Shown piece by piece: positions 41,812-50,815 of a DNA stretch of 64,000 nt. This DNA is from Pseudomonas sp. ATCC 13867 (GTDB lineage Bacteria > Pseudomonadota > Gammaproteobacteria > Pseudomonadales > Pseudomonadaceae), in assembly GCF_000349845.1 (NCBI RefSeq), contig NC_020829.1:5401001-5465000 (forward strand). Direction: 5' to 3'. The number at the start of each line of letters is the position of its first letter. Within the stretch, counting starts at the first letter, position 1. The notes under the pieces are model-generated. The model ran no database searches. It saw only the letters and a list, made by a program, of their open reading frames with translations, and was not told where the DNA came from. Both the position numbers and the translations under genes were made by a program.

Positions 41812-41837
41812 AAAAAGGCCCCGTCAGGGGCCTTTTT
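41812..41837. terminator. Bidirectional terminator
   Basis: AAAAAGGCCCC pairs with GGGGCCTTTTT across a four-base loop. It lies between two convergent genes. Confidence 0.9.
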
Positions 41838-41852
41838 CATGTCGACAGCGGC

Positions 41853-42254
41853 TCAGGCAGCCTTCTTCTCGCTGGCCGGCGCGGCTTTCTTCTTCGGCTT
41901 GAGGTATTTCACCAGGCCCTGGAACCAGATCACCAGGCCCGGGTTGCCCTGGATCTGGATGTCCTTGTTCTGGATACCCTGCATGAACGCCAGCTGCGGG
42001 TTCTTCGAGGTCATGGTGGCGAAGCCATAGGCGCCGTCCTTGAAGCCGAGGGCGAAGGCTGGCTGCGGATGGGTGCCGCGCCGTGCGCTGACCTTGAGGT
42101 CCTTGACGATGTAGTGGCGGGCGACCTTGCCATCGAGGGTGTGCAGCTGGAATACCAGGTCCTTGCCTTCCAGTTGCTTCTGGAACGCCGGATTCTCCCG
42201 GCTGGCCTTGGCCATCATGCGCCCGAGCATCCACAGCAAAAGACGAAATTTCAT
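41853..42254 (-). CDS. SCP2-like sterol/lipid carrier domain protein
   Basis: 133 residues. The sequence FQLHTLDGKVARHYIVKDLKV followed by PAFALGFKDGAYGFATMT and NKDIQIQGNPGLVIWFQGLVKYL fits the SCP2 sterol-carrier-like fold. The C-terminal tail (PKKKAAPASEKKAA) is lysine/alanine rich. The ATG at 42254 follows GAGG by seven bases; a TTG two codons earlier is less likely. Ligand unknown. Confidence 0.78.
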   Translation of the reverse strand: MKFRLLLWMLGRMMAKASRENPAFQKQLEGKDLVFQLHTLDGKVARHYIVKDLKVSARRGTHPQPAFALGFKDGAYGFATMTSKNPQLAFMQGIQNKDIQIQGNPGLVIWFQGLVKYLKPKKKAAPASEKKAA

Positions 42255-42388
42255 GCGCAAACCTCGATATTCGAGACAAAAGTCCGCACATTGTAGTCAC
42301 TTCAAAAAGAGACTACATCCGTTCTTTTGATGGGTTTATGTAACCGGAAGGGCGACCCGGAGCCGCTCTGGCTCCGGGTTCTGGGCGA

Positions 42389-42661
42389 TCAGTTGACCGC
42401 GTCTTTCAGCGCCTTGCCTGGTTTGAAGGCAACGGTGTTGCTGGCTTTGATCTTGACCGGCTGGCCGGTCTGCGGGTTCTTGCCGGTACGGGCACCCCGG
42501 TGGCGTTGGATGAAGGTGCCAAAACCGACAAGGGTAACGCTGTCCTTGCGATTGAGCGCGCCAGTGATTTCATCCAGCAGCGCGTTCAGCACCTTGTTGG
42601 CTTGTTCTTTGGTGAGGTCGGCCTTTTCGGCGATGGCGGCGGCCAGTTCTGGTTTACGCAT
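42389..42661 (-). CDS. HU family DNA-binding protein
   Basis: 90 residues, the HU/IHF size. It begins MRKPELAAAIAEKADLTKEQ and has the beta-arm signature GFGTFIQRHRGARTGKNPQTGQ ending in KPGKALKDAVN. It is a third HU-like paralogue of pseudomonads (PA5348-like) rather than HupB. It binds and bends DNA. Start at 42661; the upstream open frame is not homologous. Confidence 0.93.
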   Translation of the reverse strand: MRKPELAAAIAEKADLTKEQANKVLNALLDEITGALNRKDSVTLVGFGTFIQRHRGARTGKNPQTGQPVKIKASNTVAFKPGKALKDAVN

Positions 42662-42863
42662 AGATATAGATGCCTCTTTGACGGTTTGTTGTTGTTGTGT
42701 CCGTGCTGTCTTCCCAACAGCGCCCAAGGCACCGCAGGCTTGCCGTACAGGCTCTAGGCTGCGGCAGACGGGGGGAGAATGGCACGCCGCAGGCGGGCGC
42801 GCCAGTATCGTCCGACAATTTAAGGGTGCATTCCCACGGCAAAACCGTCGCCAAAAAAGGCGT

Positions 42864-44018
42864 TTACGCCAGGAGAGCCGGCAACTCCTTGTTAAGGGAG
42901 AGTTTTTCGCTGACGGCCGCGCCGGTGAGCGCGTAACCGAGCAATCGACCGGCGGTATCGCGATAGAGCACCTTGAGGTCCGCGCCAGAGCCTTCCACCT
43001 GCCATTCGCCTTCGCTGCCGCGCGGCGGCGGCGACACCACCAGCGGGCACGCCGGGGTCTTCACGGTCACCGGCATCGGGCCGTAGGCCACGCTGGTCGG
43101 CTTGCCCGCCAGGGTCTGCGCCAGCGCACGGGCACAGGACATCAGCGGCATCACGTAGAGCAGGTTCAGGCCATCGACCTCGGCACAATCGCCCAGGGCG
43201 TAGATGTTGGCGTGGGAGCTGCGCAGCTCGCGGTCGACCATCACGCCGCGATTGATGTCCAGGCCGGCGGCGGCGGCCAGGTCGATGCGCGGGCGCAGGC
43301 CGACGGCGGACACCACCAGGTCGCAGGCGATCACGCTGCCATCGGAGAGGTGCGCTTCCAGGGCATCGCCGGCGCGCGCCAGGCGACTCAGCACCGGGCC
43401 GAGGTGGAAGCGCACGCCGAGGCCTTCCAGCCCCTGCTGCACCGCCTGGGCGGCGGCCGGGTGGAGCAGGCCGGGCATCACCTGCTCGCAGGGCGCCACG
43501 ACGTCGATCTGGAAACCGCCGCTGGACAGGTCGTTGGCGAACTCGCAGCCGATCAGCCCGGCGCCCAGCAGCAGGACGCGGCGCTTGCCGGCCGCCGCGC
43601 TGCGGAAGCGGGCGTAATCTTCCAGGTCGTTGATCGGGAAGATCAGGTCCTGGGCGTCGCCGTCCACCGGTACGCGGATGGTGTCCGCGCCCCAGGCCAG
43701 CACCAGGTCGCGGTAGCGAATTTCCTCTTCGCCGATCCAGATGCGCCGGTGCCCCGGATCGATGCCGGTGACACGGGTGTGGGTGAGAATGCGTGCCTTG
43801 AGCTGCTCGGCCATCGCGCCGGGCTCGGCCATCGCCAGACCGTCGGCGTCCTTGTCCTTGGAGAATCCGGTGGAGAGCATCGGCTTGGAATAGGAGCGGC
43901 CGTCGTCGGCGGTGATCAGCAGCAGCGGCGTCTCGCCGTCGAGCTTGCGCCACTCGCGCGCCAGGTTGTAGCCGGCCAGGCCAGTACCGATGATCACCAA
44001 CGGTGCGTTGTCGCTCAT
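42864..44018 (-). CDS. rubB: Rubredoxin-NAD(+) reductase
   Basis: 384 residues. FAD motif [20 protein letters not shown] at the N-terminus, NAD motif [21 protein letters not shown] in the middle, and the second FAD contact [12 protein letters not shown]. It passes electrons from NADH to the rubredoxins encoded just upstream. GGAG lies six bases before the ATG at 44018. The C-terminal rubredoxin-binding tail is present. Confidence 0.95.
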   Translation of the reverse strand: MSDNAPLVIIGTGLAGYNLAREWRKLDGETPLLLITADDGRSYSKPMLSTGFSKDKDADGLAMAEPGAMAEQLKARILTHTRVTGIDPGHRRIWIGEEEIRYRDLVLAWGADTIRVPVDGDAQDLIFPINDLEDYARFRSAAAGKRRVLLLGAGLIGCEFANDLSSGGFQIDVVAPCEQVMPGLLHPAAAQAVQQGLEGLGVRFHLGPVLSRLARAGDALEAHLSDGSVIACDLVVSAVGLRPRIDLAAAAGLDINRGVMVDRELRSSHANIYALGDCAEVDGLNLLYVMPLMSCARALAQTLAGKPTSVAYGPMPVTVKTPACPLVVSPPPRGSEGEWQVEGSGADLKVLYRDTAGRLLGYALTGAAVSEKLSLNKELPALLA

Positions 44019-44108
44019 TGCTCTCTCCACCTCGTAAAGACGCCACTTCCTGAAGACGGCACGGCAGCCATCGAGCCGCCGCGTGATATGGGTTGGGCCG
44101 GGCAGGGA

Positions 44109-44276
44109 TTAGGAGATCGCGATCATCTCGAAATCGATCTTGCCCACGCCGCAGTCCGGGCACACCCAGTTGGCGGGAATGTCTTCCCAACGGGTGCCCG
44201 GCGGGATGCCTTCGTCCGGCAGCCCCAGCGCCTCGTCATAGATGAAGCCACAGACCACGCATTGCCATTTGCGCAT
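44109..44276 (-). CDS. rubA2: Rubredoxin (RubA2-like)
   Basis: 55 residues with two iron-binding CxxC pairs: [12 protein letters not shown] and [15 protein letters not shown]. The sequence begins [10 protein letters not shown]. It shuttles electrons from the reductase to an alkane hydroxylase or another acceptor. It is the nearer of two rubredoxin genes to the reductase, 90 bases away. Confidence 0.95.
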   Translation of the reverse strand: MRKWQCVVCGFIYDEALGLPDEGIPPGTRWEDIPANWVCPDCGVGKIDFEMIAIS

Positions 44277-44440
44277 CGGCCAGCCCTCCTGCGGATTGCC
44301 TGGTGAAACTAACGGATTTGCACGCCGCGTCCAACGGCGGGCGCGCCGCCGGGTGTCGTCAGTTGGGTCAACCCGGCGCCTCCCAGTCTACGCCTCTACC
44401 GCTCTCGAAGACGGCCCGGCCTTGCCGGGGCCACAAACGC

Positions 44441-44466
44441 CGACGGCGGCCCGAAGGCCGCCGTCG
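44441..44466. repeat. Strong hairpin between rubA1 and rubA2
   Basis: An 11-bp perfect stem (CGACGGCGGCC with GGCCGCCGTCG) closed by a CGAA tetraloop lies 18 bases after the rubA1 stop on the minus strand. A second smaller stem is at 44413-44432. No T run follows, so it may stabilise or attenuate the rubA1 mRNA rather than terminate it. Confidence 0.6.
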
Positions 44467-44484
44467 CGGGTAGAACCTGCCGGA

Positions 44485-44652
44485 TCAGCCGATCTCGATC
44501 ATCTCGAAATCCAGCTTGCCGACGCCGCAATCCGGGCACAGCCAGTCTTCCGGCACGTCTTCCCAGCGGGTTCCGGCGGCGATGCCTTCTTCCGGCCAGC
44601 CCTTGGTTTCGTCATAGATCAGGCCACATACCACACACTGCCACTTCTTCAT
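44485..44652 (-). CDS. rubA1: Rubredoxin (RubA1-like)
   Basis: 55 residues with CxxC pairs [12 protein letters not shown] and [15 protein letters not shown], starting MKKWQC. It is about 75% identical to the downstream copy by eye. It is first of the rubA1-rubA2-rubB unit, in the arrangement known from P. aeruginosa, and divergent from ubiC. Confidence 0.95.
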   Translation of the reverse strand: MKKWQCVVCGLIYDETKGWPEEGIAAGTRWEDVPEDWLCPDCGVGKLDFEMIEIG

Positions 44653-44860
44653 CGGCTATCACCCTCGTGTTCTTGTCGCTTGGACGTCAGTGCATCCAAT
44701 GTCGGGCTTTGTACTGGCGATGAGGCCGGTACGCAAGTACCGACCGACCGGCCAAACCTTTGGTGGGGTATCGCGCAAGGCACTCTTGCACAGAACGCAA
44801 TCGGCCACGCAAAGGCGCCATGTTAAGCTGCCGCGTCCCCGGCCACCCGCAGTCACTACC

Positions 44861-45415
44861 GTGCCCGAAGCAGCCCTGTCTCATCCGCCCCGCTGGCTCA
44901 CCGCCGTCCAGTTGCACCCCGCGCCCTCCGCCCAGGTCCTGGACTGGCTGTTCGACGAAGGCTCGCTGACGCGCCGGCTGACTGCCCTGTCCGACGGCGG
45001 CTTCGCGGTGCAGCCGCTGGCCGAGGGCTGGCACCGGATGCGTGTCGACGAATGTGCCGCCCTGGGCGTGGCCGAAGGCAGCCTGGGCTGGGTTCGCGAG
45101 GTGTACCTGAAGGGCCACGGCCAGCCCTGGGTGTTCGCCCGCAGCGTTGCCGCGCGCCATGCGCTGGAAGGTTCGGGGTTCGACCTGCGGCTGCTCGGCA
45201 GCCGCTCCCTGGGCGAGCTGCTGTTCAGCGACCGCGCCTTCCACCGCGGCCCCATCGAAGTGTGCCGCTACCCGGCCGCCTGCATGCCCGCCGAGGTCCG
45301 CAGCGAACGCCCGTGGGGGCGTCGCTCGCTGTTCAGCCGCGACGGCCTTGGCGTGCTGGTTGCCGAAGTATTCCTGCCCACGCTCTGGCACCGGCTGGAA
45401 GAACAGTCCGTATAA
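44861..45415 (+). CDS. ubiC: Chorismate--pyruvate lyase
   Basis: 184 residues from a GTG at 44861; the frame is open to 44690, but family homology starts near here ([29 protein letters not shown]). The active-site region [20 protein letters not shown] and [25 protein letters not shown] are clear. It makes 4-hydroxybenzoate for ubiquinone. No good ribosome site is visible, so the exact start is uncertain. ubiA follows after 26 bases. Confidence 0.93.
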   Translation: MPEAALSHPPRWLTAVQLHPAPSAQVLDWLFDEGSLTRRLTALSDGGFAVQPLAEGWHRMRVDECAALGVAEGSLGWVREVYLKGHGQPWVFARSVAARHALEGSGFDLRLLGSRSLGELLFSDRAFHRGPIEVCRYPAACMPAEVRSERPWGRRSLFSRDGLGVLVAEVFLPTLWHRLEEQSV

Positions 45416-45441
45416 TCCCCGGATCGTTTCCGGAGGCCGCC

Positions 45442-46332
45442 ATGTTCGTCGCCCTGATCAAACCCCTCGCCCGCCTGCATCCCCGCGCCTGGGACTTCAT
45501 CCAGCTGACGCGCATGGACAAGCCGATCGGCATCTACCTGCTGCTATGGCCCACCCTGTGGGCGCTGTGGATGGCCAGCGGCGGCATGCCGAGCCTGAAG
45601 AACCTGATGATCTTCGTGGTCGGCACCGTGCTGATGCGCGCCGCCGGCTGCGTGATCAACGACTTCGCCGACCGCAAGCTCGACGGCCACGTCGAGCGCA
45701 CCAAGGCCCGCCCGCTGGCCACCGGCAGGATCACCGTGCGCGAGGCCTGGATAGCCTTCTTCGTACTGCTGGGCGCCAGCTTCCTGCTGGTGCTGTGCAC
45801 CAACGCGCAGACCATCTGGCTGTCCTTCGGCGGCGCGGCGATCGCGGCGCTCTACCCCTTCATGAAACGCTACACCTACTACCCGCAGGTGGTGCTGGGC
45901 GCGGCCTTCTCCTGGGGCATCCCGATGGCCTTCACCGCGGCGGACGGAACCCTGCCGGCGGTGGCCTGGCTGCTGTTCTTCGCCAACGTGCTGTGGACCG
46001 TGGCCTACGACACCTACTACGCGATGACCGACCGCGAGGACGACCTGAAGATGGGCATGAAGTCCACGGCGATCCTCTTCGGCGATGCCGACCGGGTGAT
46101 CAACCTGACGTTGCAGGGCCTGATGCTCCTGCTGCTGATCCTGGCCGGCAACAAGCTAGACATGCACCTGTACTACTACCTCGGCCTCGTCGTGGCGGCG
46201 GGCTGTTTCGCCTGGCAATTCCACTCGACCCGGGACCGCGAGCCGATGAAGTGCTTCAAGGCCTTCCTGCACAACCACTGGGCGGGGCTGGCGATCTTCC
46301 TCGGCACCGTGGCGGACTTCGCCCTGCGCTGA
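45442..46332 (+). CDS. ubiA: 4-hydroxybenzoate octaprenyltransferase
   Basis: 296 residues with about eight transmembrane helices. The two aspartate-rich motifs for prenyl diphosphate are [20 protein letters not shown] and [20 protein letters not shown] lies six bases before the ATG. It adds the polyprenyl chain in ubiquinone synthesis in the inner membrane. Confidence 0.97.
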   Translation: MFVALIKPLARLHPRAWDFIQLTRMDKPIGIYLLLWPTLWALWMASGGMPSLKNLMIFVVGTVLMRAAGCVINDFADRKLDGHVERTKARPLATGRITVREAWIAFFVLLGASFLLVLCTNAQTIWLSFGGAAIAALYPFMKRYTYYPQVVLGAAFSWGIPMAFTAADGTLPAVAWLLFFANVLWTVAYDTYYAMTDREDDLKMGMKSTAILFGDADRVINLTLQGLMLLLLILAGNKLDMHLYYYLGLVVAAGCFAWQFHSTRDREPMKCFKAFLHNHWAGLAIFLGTVADFALR

Positions 46333-46357
46333 TGGGCTGATGGACCGTGCCCCCCTG

Positions 46358-46447
46358 CAGGAGCGAGGGGGACGCCATCGTTATTGCTCGCGAACCTTGC
46401 CTGGCATCCCAGGTATCAAGCGGGTTCGCGAGCAAGCTCGCTCCTAC
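46358..46447. repeat. REP inverted pair with an interrupted left arm
   Basis: The right arm (GGTTCGCGAGCAAGCTCGCT) is intact. The left arm starts GCAGGAGCGAG and ends GCTCGCGAACC, but about 18 foreign bases replace the central CTT. It lies between ubiA and the next convergent gene. Confidence 0.7.
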
Positions 46448-46456
46448 GCAAAGCCG

Positions 46457-46822
46457 CTACGGCTTGGCCATGTGCCAGACCCCCATCTTGCCTTCGCCGG
46501 TCATGTCGCCGGCCTTCTGGTCCTGCACGAAGGTGTACAGCGGCTTGCCCTTGTAGGCCCACTGCACGGTGCCGTCATCGCGCTTGATCAGGGTCCAGTC
46601 GCCCATCGCCTTGGCGTCGGCCTCGGCCATCAGTGGCGGCCAGTTCTGCGCACAGCCACCGTTGCACATCGACTTGCCGCCGCTGTCCTTGTCGAAGGTG
46701 TACAGCGTCATGCCCTTGGCATCGACCAGCATGCCGTTCTTTTCCATCGCCGGCTCGGCGGCCAGCGCGGTCATCGGCGGGAATGCCAGGCCCAAGGCAA
46801 GGGCCGGGAGGAACCTCTTCAT
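46457..46822 (-). CDS. Secreted PF03640-type repeat protein
   Basis: 121 residues with a signal peptide (LPALALGLAFPPMTALA). Two copies of the family repeat are visible: KNGMLVDAKGMTLYTFDKD and the C-terminal WAYKGKPLYTFVQDQKAGD. A CNGGCAQNWPP stretch between them is typical; its two cysteines may form a disulfide or bind a metal. The function is unknown, though relatives in Pseudomonas have been linked to the periplasm. GGAG lies seven bases before the ATG at 46822. Confidence 0.83.
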   Translation of the reverse strand: MKRFLPALALGLAFPPMTALAAEPAMEKNGMLVDAKGMTLYTFDKDSGGKSMCNGGCAQNWPPLMAEADAKAMGDWTLIKRDDGTVQWAYKGKPLYTFVQDQKAGDMTGEGKMGVWHMAKP

Positions 46823-47059
46823 CGCGTGTCTCCTCTGGTGAGGTGGAACGGCGCGGGGGCTACCGCGAAGGCGCTCGGCCCGGGCGGCGTCGACTGCCCA
46901 CTCGCAACCGTGATCGCGGCGTCCGACGTCCGTGCGCCAGACGCGCCGTCGACTGGGCCGGTGCACGGCACACCCCGTGTGACGGGGTTCGCACAGCGGC
47001 CCATTCAGCATAGACGAGCCCGTGCCAGACGCTTCGCACCGCGCTCGGCTAACATCCGC

Positions 47060-47090
47060 ATGTCACATCCCTGAAATATTTCCGTTATCT
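47060..47090 (+). promoter_or_regulatory. Pho box and -10 of phoB
   Basis: ATGTCAC, four bases, CTGAAAT form two 7-base half sites at an 11-bp period, followed by a TTATCT -10 element at 47085-47090. This fits autoregulation of phoBR by PhoB. The rest of the 46823-47125 gap shows nothing else that I can identify. Confidence 0.7.
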
Positions 47091-47125
47091 AATGCGGCGC
47101 AGTACAGAAATCCTGAGGCACCAGC

Positions 47126-47815
47126 ATGGTTGGCAAGACAATCCTCATCGTCGATGACGAAGCTCCGATCCGGGAAATGATCGCCGTGGCCCTGGAGATG
47201 GCCGGCTACGAATGCCTTGAGGCCGACAGCGCCCAGACGGCTCACGCGGTGATCGTCGACCGCAAGCCGGACCTGATCCTGCTCGACTGGATGCTGCCGG
47301 GCACTTCCGGCATCGAGCTGGCCCGCCGCCTCAAGCGCGACGAGCTGACCTCGAGCATCCCGATCATCATGCTCACCGCCAAGGGCGAGGAGGACAACAA
47401 GATCCAGGGCCTGGAAGTCGGCGCCGACGATTACATCACCAAGCCCTTCTCCCCGCGCGAACTGGTGGCTCGCCTGAAGGCCGTGCTGCGGCGCACCGGC
47501 GCCGGCGACAGCGAGACACCGATCGAAGTCGGCGGCCTGATGCTCGACCCCATCAGCCACCGTGTGACCATCGACGGCAAGCCCGCCGAGATGGGGCCGA
47601 CCGAATACCGCCTGCTGCAGTTCTTCATGACCCACCAGGAGCGCGCCTACACCCGTGGCCAGCTGCTGGACCAGGTCTGGGGCGGCAACGTGTACGTGGA
47701 AGAGCGCACCGTCGACGTGCACATCCGCCGCCTGCGCAAGGCCCTGGGCGAGGTCTACGAAAATCTGGTTCAGACCGTGCGCGGTACCGGTTATCGTTTC
47801 TCGACCAAAAACTGA
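47126..47815 (+). CDS. phoB: Phosphate regulon response regulator PhoB
   Basis: 229 residues. Receiver domain with the phosphorylated D54 (LLDWMLPG) and the acidic pocket DDE at 10-12; OmpR-type winged helix at about 130-228 ([14 protein letters not shown]). It activates Pho genes when phosphate is low. PhoR follows 39 bases downstream. Confidence 0.98.
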   Translation: MVGKTILIVDDEAPIREMIAVALEMAGYECLEADSAQTAHAVIVDRKPDLILLDWMLPGTSGIELARRLKRDELTSSIPIIMLTAKGEEDNKIQGLEVGADDYITKPFSPRELVARLKAVLRRTGAGDSETPIEVGGLMLDPISHRVTIDGKPAEMGPTEYRLLQFFMTHQERAYTRGQLLDQVWGGNVYVEERTVDVHIRRLRKALGEVYENLVQTVRGTGYRFSTKN

Positions 47816-47854
47816 TCGGACGCATCGCCCGATGGGTACAAGGAACGGACTTTC

Positions 47855-49159
47855 GTGACCCAGAATTGGAGTGGCGTGCTGATTCGCCATCTGCTGCTAG
47901 TCGTCGCCGGCGGCCTGCTGGTCGGCCTGATCTCCGGCCAATGGGGCTGGGCCCTGGCGGCCGCCCTGGCCGCCTACCTCGGCTGGACCCTCTGGCAACT
48001 GCTGCGCCTGTACAACTGGCTGAAAACCCACCAGAGCGATGAAGCGCCGCCCGATGGCTACGGCCTGTGGGGCGAGGTGTTCGACAGCATCTATCACCTG
48101 CAGCGGCGCAACCAGAAGGCTCGCGGTCGGCTGCAAGCGGTGATCGACCGCATGCAGGAATCCACCGCCGCGCTGCGCGACGGCATGATCCTGCTCGACC
48201 GCGACGGCAACCTGGAGTGGTGGAACCAGTCCGCCGAACGCCTGCTGGGCCTGAAAAGCCCGCAGGACGGTGGCCAGCCGGTGACCAACCTGGTCCGCCA
48301 CCCGCGTTTCAAGGAATACTTCGCGCACGAGGACTACCGCGAACCGCTGGAGCTGACGTCGCCGATCAACGACAACCTGCGCCTGCAGTTCCACATCACC
48401 CTCTATGGCGCCGGCGAGCACCTGATGCTGGTGCGCGACGTGACACGCGTCCATCAGCTGGAACAGATGCGCAAGGACTTCATCGCCAACGTCTCCCACG
48501 AACTGCGCACCCCGCTGACGGTGATCGCCGGCTACCTGGAGACGCTGCTGGACAATGTCGAGGAGGTCAATCCGCGCTGGACCCGCGCGCTGCAGCAGAT
48601 GCAGCAGCAGGCCGGGCGCATGCAGAGCCTGCTCAACGACCTGCTGCTGCTGGCCAAGCTGGAAGCCACGGATTACCCGGCGGACAACAAACCGGTGGCG
48701 GTGGACCTGATGCTGCTGTCGATCCGCAACGACGCCCAGGCGCTCTCCGGCGCGCGCAACCACCGCATCAGCCTGGAGGCAGACGCCAAGGTCAAGCTCA
48801 AGGGCAGCGAGGCCGAACTGCGCAGCGCCTTCTCCAACCTGGTGTTCAATGCCGTGAAATACACCCCCGACGAAGGCGATATCCACATTCGCTGGTGGGC
48901 CGACGAACAGGGCGCGCACCTGGCCGTGCGGGACAGCGGCATCGGCATCGATCCCAAGCACCTGCCGCGCCTGACCGAGCGCTTCTACCGCGTCGACTCC
49001 AGCCGCAACGCCAGTACCGGCGGCACCGGCCTGGGGCTGGCCATCGTCAAGCATGTCCTGCTGCGCCATCGCGGCAGCCTGGACATCAGCAGCGTGCCGG
49101 GCAAGGGCAGCAGTTTCACCTGTCACTTCCAGCCACAACAGGTCGAGCGCCGCACCTGA
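47855..49159 (+). CDS. phoR: Phosphate regulon sensor kinase PhoR
   Basis: 434 residues from a GTG start (AAGGA ten bases upstream). Two N-terminal hydrophobic segments (about 9-45), a PAS domain (about 95-190), then HisKA with the phosphorylated H215 in NVSHELRTPLTV, and HATPase with DSGIGIDPKHLPRLTERFYR. It lacks a large periplasmic sensor, as expected for PhoR, which reads phosphate through PstSCAB-PhoU. Confidence 0.97.
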   Translation: MTQNWSGVLIRHLLLVVAGGLLVGLISGQWGWALAAALAAYLGWTLWQLLRLYNWLKTHQSDEAPPDGYGLWGEVFDSIYHLQRRNQKARGRLQAVIDRMQESTAALRDGMILLDRDGNLEWWNQSAERLLGLKSPQDGGQPVTNLVRHPRFKEYFAHEDYREPLELTSPINDNLRLQFHITLYGAGEHLMLVRDVTRVHQLEQMRKDFIANVSHELRTPLTVIAGYLETLLDNVEEVNPRWTRALQQMQQQAGRMQSLLNDLLLLAKLEATDYPADNKPVAVDLMLLSIRNDAQALSGARNHRISLEADAKVKLKGSEAELRSAFSNLVFNAVKYTPDEGDIHIRWWADEQGAHLAVRDSGIGIDPKHLPRLTERFYRVDSSRNASTGGTGLGLAIVKHVLLRHRGSLDISSVPGKGSSFTCHFQPQQVERRT

Positions 49160-49251
49160 GGGCGCCCGAGCACTGAGATTGCCATCAGCGGACTTGCCAG
49201 TGGCGCCCGCGAACCGCATTCTTGTCCGTCCATTCCTTATCCAACAGAACC

Positions 49252-50592
49252 ATGGACCCTTCCCCCAGTAGCAACCTCCTGACTTACTTCGCCGATTTCG
49301 GCCTGATTCTTTTCGCTCTCTTCCTCGTCGTACTCAACGGCTTCTTCGTGGCCGCCGAGTTCGCCATGGTCAAGCTGCGCTCCACCCGCGTGGAAACCAT
49401 CGTCAAGCAGCACGGCTGGCGGGGCACCATCCTGCGCAAGGTGCACAACCAGCTCGACGCCTATCTCTCCGCCTGTCAGCTGGGCATCACCCTGGCCTCC
49501 CTGGGCCTGGGCTGGGTCGGCGAGCCGGCCTTCGCCGAAGTGCTCGAACCGCTGCTGGCCGCGGTCGGCGTGCACTCCGAGGAAGTCATCCGCGGCGTGT
49601 CGTTCTTCACCGCGTTCTTCATCATTTCCTACCTGCACATCGTGGTCGGCGAGCTGGCGCCCAAGTCCTGGGCGATCCGCAAGCCGGAGCTGCTGTCACT
49701 GTGGACGGCGGTGCCGCTGTACCTGTTCTACTGGCTGATGTACCCGGCGATCTGGCTGCTCAACGCCAGCGCCAACACCATCCTGAAGATCGCCGGGCAA
49801 GGCGAGCCGGGGCCGCACCACGAGCACCACTACAGCCGCGACGAGCTCAAGCTGATCCTGCACTCCAGCCGCGCCCACGACCCCAGCGACCAGGGCATGC
49901 GCGTACTGGCCTCGGCGGTGGAACTGGGCGAGCTGGAAGTGGTGGACTGGGCCAATTCCCGCGAAGATCTGGTCTACCTGGAGCGCAACGCGCCGCTGGA
50001 CGACATCCTCGCCACCATCCGCCGCCACAAGTACAGCCGCTACCCGGTGTACGACAACGGCAAGGGCGAGTTCATCGGCCTGCTGCACATCAAGGACCTG
50101 CTGCTGGCCCTGACCACGCTGGAGAGCCTGCCGGAGTCCTTCGACCTCGACGAGCTGACCCATCCGCTGGAAATGGTCACCAAGCACATGCCGCTGGCTC
50201 GTCTGCTGGAGCAGTTCCGCCAGGGCGGTTCGCACTTCGCGCTGGTGGAGGAAGCCGACCACAAGGTGATCGGCTACCTGACGATGGAGGACGTGCTGGA
50301 AGTGCTGGTCGGCGATATCCAGGACGAACACCGCAAGGCCGAGCGCGGCATCGTCTCCTACCAGCCGGGCAAGCTGCTGGTGCGCGGCGACACGCCGCTG
50401 TTCAAGCTGGAGCGCCTGCTGAGCATCGACCTCGACCATGTCGAGGCGGACACCCTCGCCGGCCTGGTCTACGACACCCTCAAGCGCGTGCCGGAGGAAG
50501 AGGAAGTGCTCGACACCGAAGGCCTGCGCATCATCGTGAAGAAGATGAAGGGTCCGAAGATCGTCCTCGCCAAGGTGGTGAAGCTGGACTGA
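49252..50592 (+). CDS. CNNM/CorC (hemolysin-like) transporter
   Basis: 446 residues. An N-terminal DUF21/CNNM membrane domain (LILFALFLVVLNGFFVAAEFAMVKLR, four helices) precedes paired CBS domains (about 220-340) and a CorC_HlyC C-terminal domain. Members are involved in magnesium or cobalt export. ATG at 49252 follows a weak ribosome site. It lies between phoR and an M23-type gene, as in P. aeruginosa. Confidence 0.9.
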   Translation: MDPSPSSNLLTYFADFGLILFALFLVVLNGFFVAAEFAMVKLRSTRVETIVKQHGWRGTILRKVHNQLDAYLSACQLGITLASLGLGWVGEPAFAEVLEPLLAAVGVHSEEVIRGVSFFTAFFIISYLHIVVGELAPKSWAIRKPELLSLWTAVPLYLFYWLMYPAIWLLNASANTILKIAGQGEPGPHHEHHYSRDELKLILHSSRAHDPSDQGMRVLASAVELGELEVVDWANSREDLVYLERNAPLDDILATIRRHKYSRYPVYDNGKGEFIGLLHIKDLLLALTTLESLPESFDLDELTHPLEMVTKHMPLARLLEQFRQGGSHFALVEEADHKVIGYLTMEDVLEVLVGDIQDEHRKAERGIVSYQPGKLLVRGDTPLFKLERLLSIDLDHVEADTLAGLVYDTLKRVPEEEEVLDTEGLRIIVKKMKGPKIVLAKVVKLD

Positions 50593-50605
50593 TCGTCCGC
50601 TGACG

Positions 50606-50635
50606 AAAAAAGGCTGCCCAGGGGCAGCCTTTTTT
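50606..50635. terminator. Bidirectional terminator after the CNNM gene
   Basis: A 13-bp stem (AAAAAAGGCTGCC with GGCAGCCTTTTTT) and a four-base loop, 14 bases after the stop codon. Confidence 0.9.
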
Positions 50636-50700
50636 CTCGGGCGTGTCCCGGCCCCCGCATCTTTTCGCGGACAACGGAAGCCCCAGGCCTGGCCTTGACT

Positions 50701-50776
50701 GTAGCGAGCTTGCTCGCGAACAGCGTTTGCCGGCGACGACGGAGCTGGGAAGGTTCGCGAGCAAGCTCGCTCCTAC
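50701..50776. repeat. REP inverted pair
   Basis: GTAGCGAGCTTGCTCGCGAA (three bases shorter than the standard unit) and the complement GTTCGCGAGCAAGCTCGCTC lie 47 bases apart between two convergent genes. Confidence 0.88.
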
Positions 50777-50815
50777 AGACATCGGTTGCAAGCCCCAGGC
50801 GGGGAAGGCGGCGCC

